DNA of 64,000 bases from Ryuthela nishihirai (GCA_038380435.1 JAWZYU010000025.1:30728707-30792706); one strand, 5' to 3'; shown: positions 38,934 through 51,236, counted from the stretch's first letter. Numbers and translations: made by a program. Notes: generated by a model from the sequence alone, not told the origin.

Positions 38934-39560
38934 TTGGGTTATTTTACGTCTGAGCGGCACTTTTTTGCACACCATGGGCTAAGTGGCCAGGTAACATGGA
39001 CCCCGAATGCTCAGAAGGTTGGGTGAGGGAACCCATTGGAACAGTTGTTGGGAGACAGATGGTAGTCTCCCGTCAAGGCCATCCAGCGTGTTCTTTAACG
39101 TGCACAGGGTTGGGTTGGGTTGTTTTACCTCTGAGCGGCACTTTTTTGCACACCATGGGCTAAATGGCCAGGTCACATGGACCCCGAAGGCTCAGAGAAG
39201 GTTGGGGGAGGGAACCCACTGGAACAGCTGTTGGGAGACAGATGGTAGCCTCCCGTCAAGGCCATCCAGCGTGTTCTTTAACGTGCACAGGGTATGGCTC
39301 TCCCGCACACGAGGCCACGGCTTAACGTCCCATCCGACGAACGACGGCATTTACAAGACCATCGGTGTCCCCTACTGACCGTGGGCGGGACTGGAATTTT
39401 GCGAAGATAAATCTCAACGCTGACCCAGCTGGGACTCGAACCTGGGAACTACAGATTACGAGCTTGGCGCGCTACCGACTGAGCCACCCCCGCCCCCCGT
39501 GCACAGGGATGGCTCTCCCGCAGACGGGGACACGGCTTAACCACTCGTCCGCGCATCCTC
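38934..39560 (-). mobile_element. SINE-A inside an older SINE-A
   Basis: The outer copy runs 38934-39109 and 39509-39560. The inner, nearly complete copy is 39110-39498. GTGCACAGGG occurs on both sides of the inner copy (39100-39109 and 39499-39508), a 10-bp target duplication taken from the outer SINE. Confidence 0.88.
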
Positions 39561-40944
39561 ATTCGCTCTCCCGCCCATTCCGAATATGCCTATTATTATA
39601 TTCTAGCTACCCCCACCACCACCAAACATATGGCGCAAAAGTTCGTGCCACTGAAAACTCTTCCAATAGGTAATATACTACTCCAATAATAACTTTCAAA
39701 GTAGCCAGTGCGACGGAAGCGCCCCCTGAAATTTCTGACCCTTGCAGCGGAAGTGTCCGAAAACAGTAAAATGTGAATTATTTGAATATCAAATAATGAA
39801 AGTTTTGATGAACAAAATGATGAGACTGACAATAATGAATAAAAAAATTTTTAATTCGGAAAAAAAATATTTATTTGCTAATTACTTTAATTCAACATTT
39901 TCAGGTACAATTTTTAGGTTTTACACCGTTTTTAATTTTCATTTTAGGCAGTAAGATTTACGAAACATATAATATATATAATACAGTAAATCGTTAAAAG
40001 CGCAAAGTTTAATTTTTTTTATATATTTTACTTACATTTGATACTATTGCACAGATAAATATTTACCACATGCATAACAGGATCAATAACGGCTTACGAC
40101 ATATAAAAATATGACTTTGATAATCTGGCAGTTAATTCGGAGTAAATGCTTTCTCTTCCAGAATACAAAGCTTACTTCTAATAATTCACAATCATAAACT
40201 CTACACACAAAGTTTTTAAACCAAAACGACCAAGTGGTAAAGATCAAGAGAGGCAATTTCTCCCTTTCCTAGAAATATTTCCGAAATATTTATTTTCAAT
40301 AATAGGTGTACTAAAAATTAATGTTTAGTGTTTGTTTTTCAATCAAATGTAAATTTGGTGGGTTTTTTTTTTATCTTTTCTTTCCAGAAGTATATCGTTA
40401 TTCATATATATCATATATGAATATCATATCTATTATTCATACTATTATAGTCTATTATAACCAAATTAAAGTCCTAACGTTATTTTGAAGGAAAAATACT
40501 TTAAATATAGAATATGTTAAATAACTTAAACAACGAAATTCTTAAATATATATTAAATATATACGAATAAAAATAGAAATAATTCGAGGAAATTGGAAAA
40601 CATGAGTAACATATTTTTAAACGCTGAGTGATTCTTTAATAAAACAGAGATAATTAAAAAAATAATCAAAGGCTGAATGACTTCCATTTTCGAAATTACT
40701 AAAGACTGATTAAAAGGTTAAACCAATAACCAAAAAAATTAATTTTATTTTTTACGATTTGTTTTTTCAATTGCGAAGAAAATTGGAATTTAAATTCTGA
40801 TGAATCCTGAAGTCGTCCTCTTATGCTTTTAATCCTCATCATGGTCTCGCTCTGGCTCAGCCCTATGAAACCCGAACCCATCTCGAAAACTGACTTCAAA
40901 ATGTTAACCTTAAGCAACTAAAGAATAGAAATTTCTTATAAAAG
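39561..40944. other. AT-rich sequence with a small Tc1-related fragment
   Basis: 39955-40040 (ACGAAACATATAATATATAT, then AATACAGTAAATCG, then TTAAAAGCGCAAAG) matches the joined flanks of the LTR insertion in the Tc1 element (18661-18672 plus 23545-23600). It is an uninterrupted relative of that site. Nothing else was recognised. Confidence 0.55.
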
Positions 40945-41049
40945 TACAGTCGCTCAAAAAAATATCCGAACACTGTGGTTGATTACAGAATTTAAAAAAA
41001 TATCTGACAACGATTTTTTTAGAAATTAGTGATCTGGCAACCATCGTGT
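40945..41049. mobile_element. Palindromic MITE, left half only
   Basis: TACAGTCGCTC through CTGGCAACCATCGTG, then the palindrome stops. Confidence 0.75.
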
Positions 41050-41918
41050 ACGTCACAGTGTATATTATTAAATATGGTAACACAAGTTTCAATAAAATAC
41101 ATTTTGTGTCTTTTTAAAATTTTTCGCGTAATGCACTTGGACATTACACGAATACATTTTAGGCTTTGAATGAAAAGCCTAGTTCCCTTATTTTTTTATC
41201 CTTCTCATAATCATAGGACGGAATTCAAGATGCCCACCTTACAAAAATATTCGTTAATAATATTTAAAACGTTCGAAAATCAGGATGCTTTTTATTTATT
41301 AAAGGGTAAGCACAGAGTAATTACACAGCACGATCGTTGTGACCACAGTTTTTTTGTAGTTTTAGATCTTCGAATTTAACTAACTTTTCACAAAATATTG
41401 GGTGGGGTGGTCACAACTGAATGACTCCTGAGTGTATATCAAAGTGATGTGCTGTGTGAACACTTTAAATTCTCTAAATCTTTTCATTCATAGAGATTCC
41501 TCTACCCACAGAGTTCAAGGTGCCCACTTTACAAAAAAAAAATCCCCAAACTAAATGCGTTCACGCCAAATTAGAAAATTAGTTTAAAAATTTTCGTGAT
41601 GAATATAAAACAGTTAACGATTAAACATATTTCACTTAATTTTCAATTAATTCGTGTTTATTTACAATCTTATAACGAAATTCGGCAAAAGCGATTAAGC
41701 TAATTTCACCGAAACCCTGTATAACGGGCAACATTTTTTACAGACAACTGAGCTGACACATGATTTTGACACATAAATACACTGTAAATAAATGCACTCG
41801 TATAATGATTCAAATATGGTTTTTTTGTATAATGAATAAATTTCTTGTTAGCAAGACCATTTTCTCAGTAGGTCTACATGTACGCATATTCAGAAAATAA
41901 TGTAAACCTTTCCATAAC
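41050..41918. other. No gene recognised
   Basis: AT-rich sequence. 41200-41240 and 41510-41550 share a GGAATTCAAGATGCCCACC / GAGTTCAAGGTGCCCAC motif followed by TTACAAAAA, an old local duplication. Confidence 0.4.
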
Positions 41919-42114
41919 TACAGTCGCTCAAAAAAATATCCGAACACTATGGTTGATTACAGAATTCAGAAAAAATATCTGGCAACGATTTTTTTAGAAA
42001 TTAGACGTGACACGAAGGTTGCCAGATCACTAATTTCTAAAAAAATCGTTGCCAGATATTTTTTCTGAATTCTGTAATCAACCATAGTGTTCGGATACTT
42101 TTTGAGTGACTGTA
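41919..42114. mobile_element. Palindromic MITE
   Basis: 196 bp, TACAGTCGCTC to GAGTGACTGTA, with one side of the centre deleted (ATTAGACGTGACACG). Confidence 0.88.
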
Positions 42115-42568
42115 CAAAGCGAAATTCATAAACATATTTCCTACAACATTTAAAAAATTTGTGTTGTGTCATATAGAAATCAGATTCACAAATAATAAAT
42201 ATTACAATTTCAGTTATTCATCATAGTTAATGTAACCTAAATACGAGTAGTAACTAGTGCACTAAGTTTTCAGTTTCAGCTCTACGAATTACTTTGGTAT
42301 TTATAAACCTGGAATGCTTTGATTGAATATCGCTACTGAAACGCCCAGAAACTAAAAAAATTTAACTATCTGAAATCATTCATGTACAGTTGGGAATATT
42401 ACATTTTTTCCTCGTTAGTTTAAATAACTAACCTCGGTTGTCAGCATGACTTCAACTTCGAGTTTTTTATCGAAATATGCCACAGAAATATGACAGGAGC
42501 TTTTCAGTTTAATTCACCATAGAAAAGAACCATGAAGACGAGACTCCAGCAGAAAGACAACGCAGAAA
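42115..42568. other. No feature seen
   Basis: AT-rich sequence with no recognisable frame. 42480-42560 resembles the SINE-B body in reverse, weakly. Confidence 0.4.
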
Positions 42569-42661
42569 GGTTTTGGGTTTCTTTTACCTCTTAGCGGTAC
42601 TTTTTCGCACACAAAGGGCTAAATTGCCAGGTTACAAGGGCTCAGAGAAAGTTGGGGGAAG
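42569..42661 (-). mobile_element. SINE-A tail fragment
   Basis: GGGTTTCTTTTACCTCTTAG through AGAAAGTTGGGGGA corresponds to the first 90 bp of a reversed SINE-A. The rest is absent. Confidence 0.7.
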
Positions 42662-42689
42662 ATTTGGTTTGGTAGTTTCGGGTTTAACG

Positions 42690-43240
42690 ACGCATGGGCA
42701 ATTCAGATCATAATATGCCAAACAAATGATAAAATAAACTATAAAACACACAAAAAAACCGCTACCAAATCTAAAAATAACGAAAAAAGCACAAGATATA
42801 AATCAACAAGCAATTCAGACCATAATATGCTAAACAAATCATAAAATAAACGATAAAAGACACACAAAACAGCAACCAAAATTTAAAATAACGAAAAAAG
42901 CACAAGATACAAATCAACAAGCAAATCAAACCGTAATATGCCAAACAAATCATAAAATAAAAAATAAAAGACACAAAAAACCGCAACCAAAATTTAAAAT
43001 AACGAAAAAAAAACACAAGATGTAAATCAACAAGCAATTCAGACCATAATATGGCAAACAAATGATAAAATAAACGATAAAAGACACAAAAACCGCAACC
43101 AAAACTTAAAATAACGAAAAAAGCACAATATGTAAATCAACAAGCAATTCAGACCATAATATGCCAAACAAAACCATAATATGGTTTTGTTTGGCATATT
43201 ATGGTATTAAAATAACGAAAACAGCACAAGATGTAAAACA
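42690..43240. repeat. About 113-bp tandem repeat, five units
   Basis: The units contain CAATTCAGACCATAATATGC, AAACAAATCATAAAATAAAC and AACGAAAAAAGCACAAGATG. Near 43165-43205 the array turns back on itself (AAACCATAATATGG then TTTGGCATATTATGG), a short inverted repeat. It lies just past the 3' end of the LINE at 43260, so it may be that element's 3' noncoding region. Confidence 0.85.
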
Positions 43241-43259
43241 ACAAATATAAAGTGTAATA

Positions 43260-44195
43260 ATAACAGGTAAAACAATGATAAATGTGAAACACAAAATAAA
43301 ATCAATCCACGCGTAAACGACCAGGATTACATATAACAAAAATATAAATTACGCAAAATCAAAGTCTATTAAAATATCCAGTATATCGTAAAAACCAAAA
43401 AAAGGCGGTAAAAGGAAATGATCCGATAAAAGATGTCCGAGTGTAAGAGGCTCGGACATAATATCATGGAAGCTACAATACAAACGTCGTTCGAAGTCAA
43501 AACATGGACATTTGATTAAACTATGTTTAACAGATAAAATGGTGTCAAATAACTCACAATTAGATTCGTGGTCTGCCCGTAGAAGAAACGAATGAGTAAT
43601 AAATGTATGACCTAAACGGAGACGAGCAAGTAAACTTCCTCCTTACAATACCTGCGAAAACATGACTGCCATGGTTTGACAATGGGCTTGATCTCGAAAA
43701 GTTGGGGCGGGGGTGGCTCAGTCGGTAGCGCGCCACGCTCGTAATCTGTAGTTCCCAGGTTCGAGTCCCAGCTGGGTCAGCGTTGAGATTTATCTCCGCA
43801 AAAATCCCCGCCCTGCCCACGGTCAGTAGGGGACACCGATGGGCTTGGAAAGGCCGCCGTCCGTCGGATGGGACGTTAAGCCGTGGCCCCGTGTGCGGGA
43901 GAGCCATACCCTGTGCATGTTAAAGAACACGCTGGATGGCCTTGACGGGGGGGCTACCATTTGTCTCCCAACAGCTGTTCCAGTGGGTCCCCTCCCCAAC
44001 CTTCTCTGAGCCTTCGGGGTCCATGTGACCTGGCCATTTAGCCCATGGTGTGCAAAAAAGTGTCGCTCAGAGGTAAAACAACCCAACCCAAATCTCGAAA
44101 AGTTTGCTGTCAACCTGTTCAGACCAATATCTCTGCCACTGTACCCGGAGCTCGATGGAAAAACGATGTCTGACTTAGCAGCAGAGTCTGCCAAG
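43260..44195 (-). mobile_element. LINE C-terminal region, second copy of the family at 1-650
   Basis: The minus strand reads through a C-terminal domain (DHESNCELFDTILSVKHSLI, then CPCFDFERR) in 43570-43430. At 44195-44092 it reads the SDLAAESAKSLPF region. A SINE-A at 43704-44091 interrupts it. The bases 43590-43700 match 1-110. Confidence 0.65.
43704..44091 (+). mobile_element. SINE-A, full length, in the LINE
   Basis: GGGGCGGGGGTGGCTCAGTC to the CAACCCAACCCA tail. The 13-bp duplication ATCTCGAAAAGTT lies at 43691-43703 and 44092-44104. Confidence 0.92.
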
Positions 44196-44400
44196 TCATT
44201 GCCCTTCATCTTGACATGGAGGAAGGGAACCTTCTGGCCAGTTGTTAGGAGACATATGGTAATATCCCATGAAGGCCATCAGTGTGTTCTTTAACTTGCA
44301 CAGGGTCGTTTGGGTCCTTTGGGTCGTTGTGACCTGGCCGTATAGCCCACTGTGTGCACAAAAAGTGCCGCACAGAGGTAAAGCAACCCAACAACCCTGA
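44196..44400. mobile_element. Old SINE-A pieces in opposite orientation
   Basis: 44208-44306 resembles the middle of SINE-A on the minus strand (GTGTTCTTTAACTTGCACAG). 44307-44392 resembles its tail on the plus strand (GTGACCTGGCCG ... AAAGCAACCCAAC). The fold-back arrangement is the same as at 7697-8260. Confidence 0.6.
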
Positions 44401-45352
44401 AAATGGGAAATTAGCAAGAAATCAAAAATTATTATTTCCTGTGATTTTATTTATCTTTTAGCATGACTTAAAAACTTCAGAAAAACTCAATTTTTTTTCT
44501 TTTCACTCAATTTTATTCTGCTTCAGAAAAGAAATTTGTTTTTTTTTTTAGGAAATAAATATAATATCGAATATTCAGAGTAAACATACTTGGGCACACT
44601 TCAATTCGATAGAAAAATATTTGAAAATCATGTATCAAAATACCCGTAAATTTGTACAAAAGGAAAAAAATTTTTGCAACTAGTTTAATACATGCAGAAA
44701 AAAAAATTACTTGATTTGCATGAAAGGGGCCATTTAGAAAAATAACAGTAAGTAAAAGGGGGCGTTTCGCTCGAAAAGGTAGTGAATCCTTTCCTTATTG
44801 AATGCTAATTCTCTGTGATATTGCCTTCATACTTTAATGACGAACAAAATATACAAATGAACATGTTTGTTTCGTATTTACCTCATTGACGACACTATGA
44901 TAACATCAAGAACTCAAAGCGTCCATTAAGACAGGTTCCTAATCTATAGAAAGAGCTGCACCTCTTACAATTATCCATCTTTTAGCCTCTAATCACTTGC
45001 TTCAAAATTGAATCTTTTCTCCACATGGTCTTATAATTGATGAAGATTATTCTCTCCGTTTAAACTCTGTTAACACGTTATTTTTGCTAATTTTTCAGCA
45101 ACCAAACAGTAATATAATTTAAATGTCAAATGCTTTAGTGTACAACAATGCATATAAACAATATCCTTAAAATTATTTACCTTTCAAAGACACAAATCAC
45201 AAAAGCTTATTATTGTAATTGCACTACCTACCAGTCAATCAATCACACTTATTAAAAGGCATTTTCTTAATAATTTCATTCTTAATTATTTGTTGTCTTA
45301 TTTCGTGCACACGTAATCTACTCTTATTCATTTTCTTCCGAAATTCACTACA
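44401..45352. other. Region 3' of the ABCB stop codon, no other gene seen
   Basis: AT-rich. It would include the 3' UTR and flank of the minus-strand ABCB gene. No confident polyadenylation site was assigned. Confidence 0.45.
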
Positions 45353-45568
45353 CTAGTCTTCATGAGATTCTGGAGTAATCATGTGGCTGTTATGAAGTTT
45401 ATAAAAGAAACCCCTTTTGGCAAGAAGGTCTTGGTGAGAACCTTGTTCGTGAACTTTACCCTGATTAATTACAACTATGAGATCAGCATTTTGTATCGTG
45501 GAGAGTCTGTGGGCAATGGTTATACAGGTCCTGCCATGGCTGGCTTTATCGAGGGCTTCTTGGACAAT
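45353..45568 (-). CDS. ABCB1-like: ABCB transporter, last exon (H-loop)
   Basis: On the minus strand the acceptor TTTCTTCCTCTTTCTAATAG precedes ATT at 45568, and the stop TAG is 45355-45353. The 71 residues read [20 protein letters not shown], then [13 protein letters not shown], then [16 protein letters not shown], ending PESHED. The HRLST segment is the switch His (H-loop) of an ABC nucleotide-binding domain. The wording is that of the second NBD of full ABCB (P-glycoprotein/MDR) exporters, which pump lipophilic compounds across the plasma membrane. It follows 52575-52721 in phase 0. Confidence 0.92.
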   Translation of the reverse strand: MVQEALDKASHGRTCITIAHRLSTIQNADLIVVINQGKVHEQGSHQDLLAKRGFFYKLHNSHMITPESHED

Positions 45569-45689
45569 CTATTAGAAAGAGGAAGAAAAATTGTTTCGTG
45601 TGGGTGAAACTTTTTTGACGAACAAAAATTCAGATTTCACACAATGCGGTATAAAAAAATAAGATACTGAAAGATTAAATCAGCAATAG

Positions 45690-48345
45690 TAAATACAGAG
45701 AGTCAGGCCCAGAGCTAGAAGAAAATCAAAGAGGGTTTTGGGGGGGACAAGAAACACAATCGAATAAGAAAAGTGTAAAAGTGGGTTTAGGGGCAAAAAA
45801 CACAATCGAGCAGGAAAAAATGTAAAGGGGTTGGGAGGGGAAGAAACACATTCAAGCAGGAAAAATGTAAAAGGAGTTTGAGGGCAAGGCAAGAAACACA
45901 ATCAAGCAGAAAAAATGTAAAAGGGGGTTAGGGCGTGGCAAGAAACACAACAGAGAAGGAAAAATGTAAAAGGAGATTGGGGAAAGGCAAGAAACACAAT
46001 CGAGGAAGAAAATATAAAATGGGATTGGGAGGGCAAGAAACACAGTCGAGCAGAAAAAATATAAAAGGGGGGTTGGGGCGTGGCAAGAAACACAACCGAG
46101 GAAGAAAAATGCAAAAGGAGATTGGGGAAAGGCAAGAAACACAATCGAGGAAGAAAATATAAAATGGGATTGGGAGGGCAAGAAACACAGTCGAGCAGAA
46201 AAAATATAAAAGGAGGTTGGGGCGTGGCAAGAAACACAACCGAGAAGGAAAAATGTAAAAGGAGATTGGGGAAAGGCAAGAAACACAATCGAGGAAGAAA
46301 ATATAAAATGGGATTGGGAGGGCAAGAAACACAGTCGAGCAGAAAAAATATAAAAGGGGGTTGGGGCGTGGCAAGAAACACAACCGAGAAGGAAAAATGT
46401 AAAAGGAGATTGGGGAAAGGCAAGAAACACAATCGAGGAAGAAAATATAAAATGGGATTGGGAGGGCAAGAAACACAGTCGAGCAGAAAAAATATAAAAG
46501 GGGGTTGGGGCGTGGCAAGAAACACAACCGAGAAGGAAAAATGTAAAAGGAGATTGGGGAAAGGCAAGAAACACAATCGAGGAAGAAAATATAAAATGGG
46601 ATTGGGAGGGCAAGAAACACAGTCGAGCAGAAAAAATATAAAAGGGGGTTGGGGCGTGGCAAGAAACACAACCGAGAAGGAAAAATGTAAAAGGAGATTG
46701 GGGAAAGGCAAGAAACACAATCGAGGAAGAAAATATAAAATGGGATTGGGAGGGCAAGAAACACAGTCGAGCAGAAAAAATATAAAAGGGGGGTTGGGGC
46801 GTGGCAAGAAACACAACCGAGGAAGAAAAATGCAAAAGGAGATTGGGGAAAGGCAAGAAACACAATCGAGGAAGAAAATATAAAATGGGATTGGGAGGGC
46901 AAGAAACACAGTCGAGCAGAAAAAATATAAAAGGGGGTTGGGGCGTGGCAAGAAACACAACCGAGAAGGAAAAATGTAAAAGGAGATTGGGGAAAGGCAA
47001 GAAACACAATCGAGGAAGAAAATATAAAATGGGATTGGGAGGGCAAGAAACACAGTCGAGCAGAAAAAATATAAAAGGGGGTTGGGGCGTGGCAAGAAAC
47101 ACAACCGAGAAGGAAAAATGTAAAAGGAGATTGGGGAAAGGCAAGAAACACAATCGAGGAAGAAAATATAAAATGGGATTGGGAGGGCAAGAAACACAGT
47201 CGAGCAGAAAAAATATAAAAGGGGGTTGGGGCGTGGCAAGAAACACAACCGAGAAGGAAAAATGTAAAAGGAGATTGGGGAAAGGCAAGAAACACAATCG
47301 AGGAAGAAAATATAAAATGGGATTGGGAGGGCAAGAAACACAGTCGAGCAGAAAAAATATAAAATTGGGTTGGGGCGTGGCAAGAAACACAACCGAGAAG
47401 GAAAAATGTAAAAGGAGATTGGGGAAAGGCAAGAAACACAATCGAGGAAAAAAATATAAAATGGGATTGGGAGGGCAAGAAACACAGTCGAGCAGAAAAA
47501 ATATAAAAGGGGGTTGGGGCGTGGCAAGAAACACAACCGAGAAGGAAAAATGTAAAAGGAGATTGGGGAAAGGCAAGAAACGCAATCGAGGAAGAAAATA
47601 TAAAATGGGATTGGGAGGGCAAGAAACACAGTCGAGCAGAAAAAATATAAAAGGGGGGTTGGGGCGTGGCAAGAAACACAACCGAGGAAGAAAAATGCAA
47701 AAGGAGGTTGGGGAAAGGCAAGAAACACAATCGAGGAAGAAATTATAAAATGGGATTGGGTGGACAAGAAACACAGTCGAGCAGAAAAAATATAAAAGGG
47801 GGGTTGGGGCGTGGCAAGAAACACAACCGAGGAAGAAAAATGTAAAAGGTGGTTGGGGGCGAGGCAAGAAACAATCAAGCGGAAAAAATGTAAAAGGGGG
47901 GTTGAGGCGTGGCAAGAAACACGACCGAGGAAGAAAAAATGTAAAAGGGGGTTTGGGGGGTGGCAAGAAACACAATCGAGGAAGAAAAATATAAAAGGGG
48001 ATTTGGTGGGCAAGAAACACAGTCGAGCAGGAAAAATGTAAAAGGGGGTTTGGGGCATGGCAAGAAACACAATCGAGGAAGAAAAATATAAAAGTGATTG
48101 GGGGGCAAGAAACACAATTAAGCAGAAAAAATGTAAAAGGGGGTTGTGGCATGGCAAGAAACACAACCGAGGAAGAAAAAATGTAAAAGGGGGTTTTGGC
48201 ATGGCAAGAAACACAACCGAGGAAGAAAAATGTAAAAGGGGGTTGGAAAAGGCAAGAAACACAATCACGGAAGAAAATATAAAAGGGGATTGGGTGGGCA
48301 AGAAACACAGTCGAGCAGGAAAAATGTAAAAGTGGGATGGGGGGG
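45690..48345. repeat. G-rich 48-bp minisatellite with 144-bp and 721-bp higher-order units
   Basis: Three 46-49 bp subunits make a 144-bp unit: GGGATTGGGAGGGCAAGAAA..., GGGGGTTGGGGCGTGGCAAG..., GGAGATTGGGGAAAGGCAAG.... Blocks of five or six 144-mers start with a variant marked by GGAAGAAAAATGCAAAAGG, at about 46077, 46798 and 47660. As 144 is divisible by 3, frames of up to 820 codons stay open on the minus strand and 315 on the plus strand. These are products of the repeat, not genes. The array lies in an intron of the ABCB gene. Confidence 0.92.
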
Positions 48346-49190
48346 CAAGAGACTTGATTTCCATTGCAGTATAATATTTCCCCCTCTGATTTACAGGTCT
48401 TATAAAAAGTTTTAATTATAAAAATTTAATTATAAAATTTTTTTAATTCTAAAAAATTTGTTCAAAAATAGAGGCATAAGAGTTTTAAAATTATTTGTAT
48501 TTCATGCATTTTTCAGTAAATTTTTACAATTAAAAACTTTATAATTAAATTTTTATAATTAAATTTTGCTAATTATAATTTGTTAATTACTAATATTCTG
48601 AAGGGTTGTTGTTGCATTTATTGATGCTGATTATTGATGCATTTATTGATGATTGAGGGGTTCATGGCCCCTTATATCAAAATGGGATGCTCCCTAGAAT
48701 TCATTCTAGAGCCTGAATCTGTAGAGATGGAAATTGCAGTCCAGCTCATCGGCAAGACTCATTTTTCCCAAACCTATTTACTGAAAGAACTACAGGTAAC
48801 AGACAAAATATGGAAACGTTGTCATCTTATGTTAATAGAGAACGAAATTCGAGGCTCCCTAACTGGTTAAATAAATTTTTCTGCAAACATATCACTAATG
48901 ATAAATATAAGATGTGAATTTAACTGTTTATATTTCGATTTTTAACAATTTTCGTTCAGTACTTAAAGAGTTATAAAAGTCTGTATATTAAATAAAAGAG
49001 ATGTCAATCATACGAATTCGCTCGAGATGTTAATTAAAACTTAAAAAAAATAAGAATTATTTCTAACCATTTAATAAAATAAGTGAATGTTTTAGAATTC
49101 TCTGCAAATAATTCTTTGTTTACATATCAGTGTTCCATAAGTTTCTTAGCCCTGATTTTGCTGCTGTTAAGTATTCGACATTCCATAGCT
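48346..49190. other. AT-rich intron with one unrecognised small frame
   Basis: 48634-48870 (+) is open for 78 codons (MAPYIKMGCSLEFILEPESV ... AVQLIGKTHFSQTYLLKELQ), followed in frame by a GTAACAG donor-like sequence. I do not recognise it. It could be a chance frame or an old exon-like fragment. Confidence 0.3.
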
Positions 49191-49194
49191 GTTT

Positions 49195-49300
49195 AAATAA
49201 ATAAAAAAAATAAATACCCACTCAAGCAGCTGCTTGCCACAGAGGTCTGACAGGAGCCTGTCAGTTTATATGCCATAGTAGAAGGTCTAGCCTACAAATA
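49195..49300 (-). mobile_element. SINE-B 3' part
   Basis: AATAAATACCCACTCAAGCA through GGAGCCTGTCAGTTTATATG is the reverse complement of the SINE-B body and tail. The tRNA head is missing. Confidence 0.75.
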
Positions 49301-49751
49301 TTGTTGAAAATCGAGATTTCGATAGATTGGAATGCGATTTAAATGTATCGCATTCCAATCTATCGTCTATCTATCTAGTCCTATTTTCCTATAAAAAAAA
49401 CTTATTTTAGAATTTTTTTTTTTATCTTCAGATCTGACTCTCCATTGACTTGGGAATGTTTCCATTTTTCCCTCCAGTAGCTCTATTAAGAATATTTTAA
49501 CTAAATGGAAAAATGTAAAGTAGAATCAGTTATTGTGCATCTGTTTAGTCTTCACTTTTTTTTTAAGAATATCCTATCTATATCTCATTATTCCCACTTC
49601 ATATAATCAATACAGATTCCGTGTCTGAATCGAACCACTTCTAGAATTTAGAATATTTCTTCAATAGCAATAATTGCTAATGAAACAGCCATCACTAAAT
49701 GCAACGACAACTTATTATGTTCGACTCTTTCCTTTTTTTAAAGAAATTTTT
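49301..49751. other. Intron sequence, small inverted repeat
   Basis: CGATAGATTGGAATGCGAT and its reverse ATCGCATTCCAATCTATCG lie close together (49319-49366). Nothing else was recognised. Confidence 0.45.
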
Positions 49752-49764
49752 GCATTATATCAGT

Positions 49765-50696
49765 CGGGTTGGGTTGTTTTACCTCTGAGCGGCACTTATT
49801 TGCACACCATGGGCTAAATGGCCAGGTCACATGGACCCCGAAGGCTCAGAGAAGGTTGGGGGAGGGGACCCACTGGAACAGCTGTTGGGAGACAGATGGT
49901 AGCCTCCCGTCAAGGCCATCCAGCGTGTTCTTTAACGTGCACAGGGTATGGCTCTCTCGCACACGGGGTCACGGCTTAACGTCCCATCCGACGGACGGCG
50001 GCCTTTCCAAGCCCATCGGTGTCCCCTACTGACCGTGGGCAGGGCGGGAATTTTGGGGGAGATAAATCTCAACGCTGACCCAGCTGGGACTCGAACCTGG
50101 GAACTACAGATTACGAGGGGGCGGGGGTGGCTCAGTCGGTAGCGCGCCAGGCTCGTAATCTGTAGTTCCCAGGTTCGAGTCCCAGCTGGGTCAGCGTTGA
50201 GATTCATCTCCGCAAAACTCCCCGCCCTGCCCACGGTCAGTAGGGGACACCGATGGGCTTGGAAAGGCCGCCGTCCGTCGGATGGGACGTTAAGCCGTGG
50301 CCCCGTGTGCGGGAGAGCCATACCCTGTGCACGTTAAAGAACACGCTGGATGGTCTTGACGGGAGGCTACCATCTGTCTCCCAACAGCTGTTCCAGTGGG
50401 TCCCCTCCCCCAACCTTCTCTGAGCCTTCGGGGTCCATGTGACCTGTCCCGTGTGCGGGAGAGCCATACCCTGTGCACGTTAAAGAACACGCTGGATGGT
50501 CTTGACGGGAGGCTACCATCTGTCTCCCAACAGCTGTTCCAGTGGGTCCCCTCCCCCAACCTTCTCTGAGCCTTCGGGGTCCATGTGACCTGGCCATTTA
50601 GCCCATGGTGTGCAAAAAAGTGCCGCTCAGAGGTAAAACAACCCAACCCAACAGATTACGAGCCTGGCGCGCTACCGACTGAGCCACCCACGCCCC
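49765..50696 (-). mobile_element. SINE-A carrying an inverted SINE-A insertion
   Basis: The outer minus-strand copy (49765-50117 and 50663-50696) has the 13-bp duplication GCATTATATCAGT (49752-49764, 50697-50709). The inner plus-strand copy (50118-50650) has the 12-bp duplication ACAGATTACGAG (50106-50117, 50651-50662). Confidence 0.9.
50118..50650 (+). mobile_element. SINE-A with a 135-bp internal duplication
   Basis: The segment GTCCCGTGTGCGGGAGAGCC through GGTCCATGTGACCTG occurs twice in a row (about 50305-50446 and 50447-50591). The copy is therefore about 533 bp instead of about 395 bp. Confidence 0.85.
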
Positions 50697-50709
50697 GCAT
50701 TATATCAGT

Positions 50710-51236
50710 AACCTGACTTTCTAAGACATCTGTGTAATCATAGCTTTAATACTGCATATTATTTGTTTGCAAGATAATTTGATCTTGAATACGATCCCGG
50801 GTCAGAAAATTACTCTTATTTCTCAGCAAATGCCTAATCTAGTGGTTAGCGTCTCCGATTACTAAACCAACAGGCATATCCCGATGTATGATGTGTTTGG
50901 ATGTTGTTTGAGCAGCCATGAAAAACTCAATAGAACATCTATGTTAGCTCCATTCTTTGTGTATGGGGAGTACCGCCTGCTCCTTTTTTTCAAACCCTAA
51001 TAGTTTGAAAGGGCAAACCATCTTCCATTGGGTTTCCATGCAAAAAAAATATTCTACATCAAGAAATTGAGAAGTCAGCTTCTCTATATTTTATTGTATT
51101 TCTAAGTGGTTTATATTTATCACGCTAGGTCGTTATACATAGACCCAAAATTTGTTTTATTAGTCTCCATTCTAGTTATAGCATTTGGTCTAGTGTTTCA
51201 TTCATATATCAAAGGCATGACGATACAATAGTGTGT
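50710..51236. other. Intron sequence, no feature seen
   Basis: No frame or repeat recognised. Confidence 0.45.

Noticed and set aside
45362..45607. Plus-strand 81-codon frame
   Set aside because: Antisense of the last ABCB exon, which explains its length and position fully.
45852..48364. Minus-strand frames of 600-820 codons rich in Phe, Leu and Cys
   Set aside because: They follow the 144-bp repeat, whose length is a multiple of 3. All frames share the same period and there is no start context or conserved domain.
49769..50032. Recurring small protein GCFTSERHFFAHHGLNGQVT
   Set aside because: Seen wherever SINE-A lies in reverse; it is the SINE read through, not a gene family.
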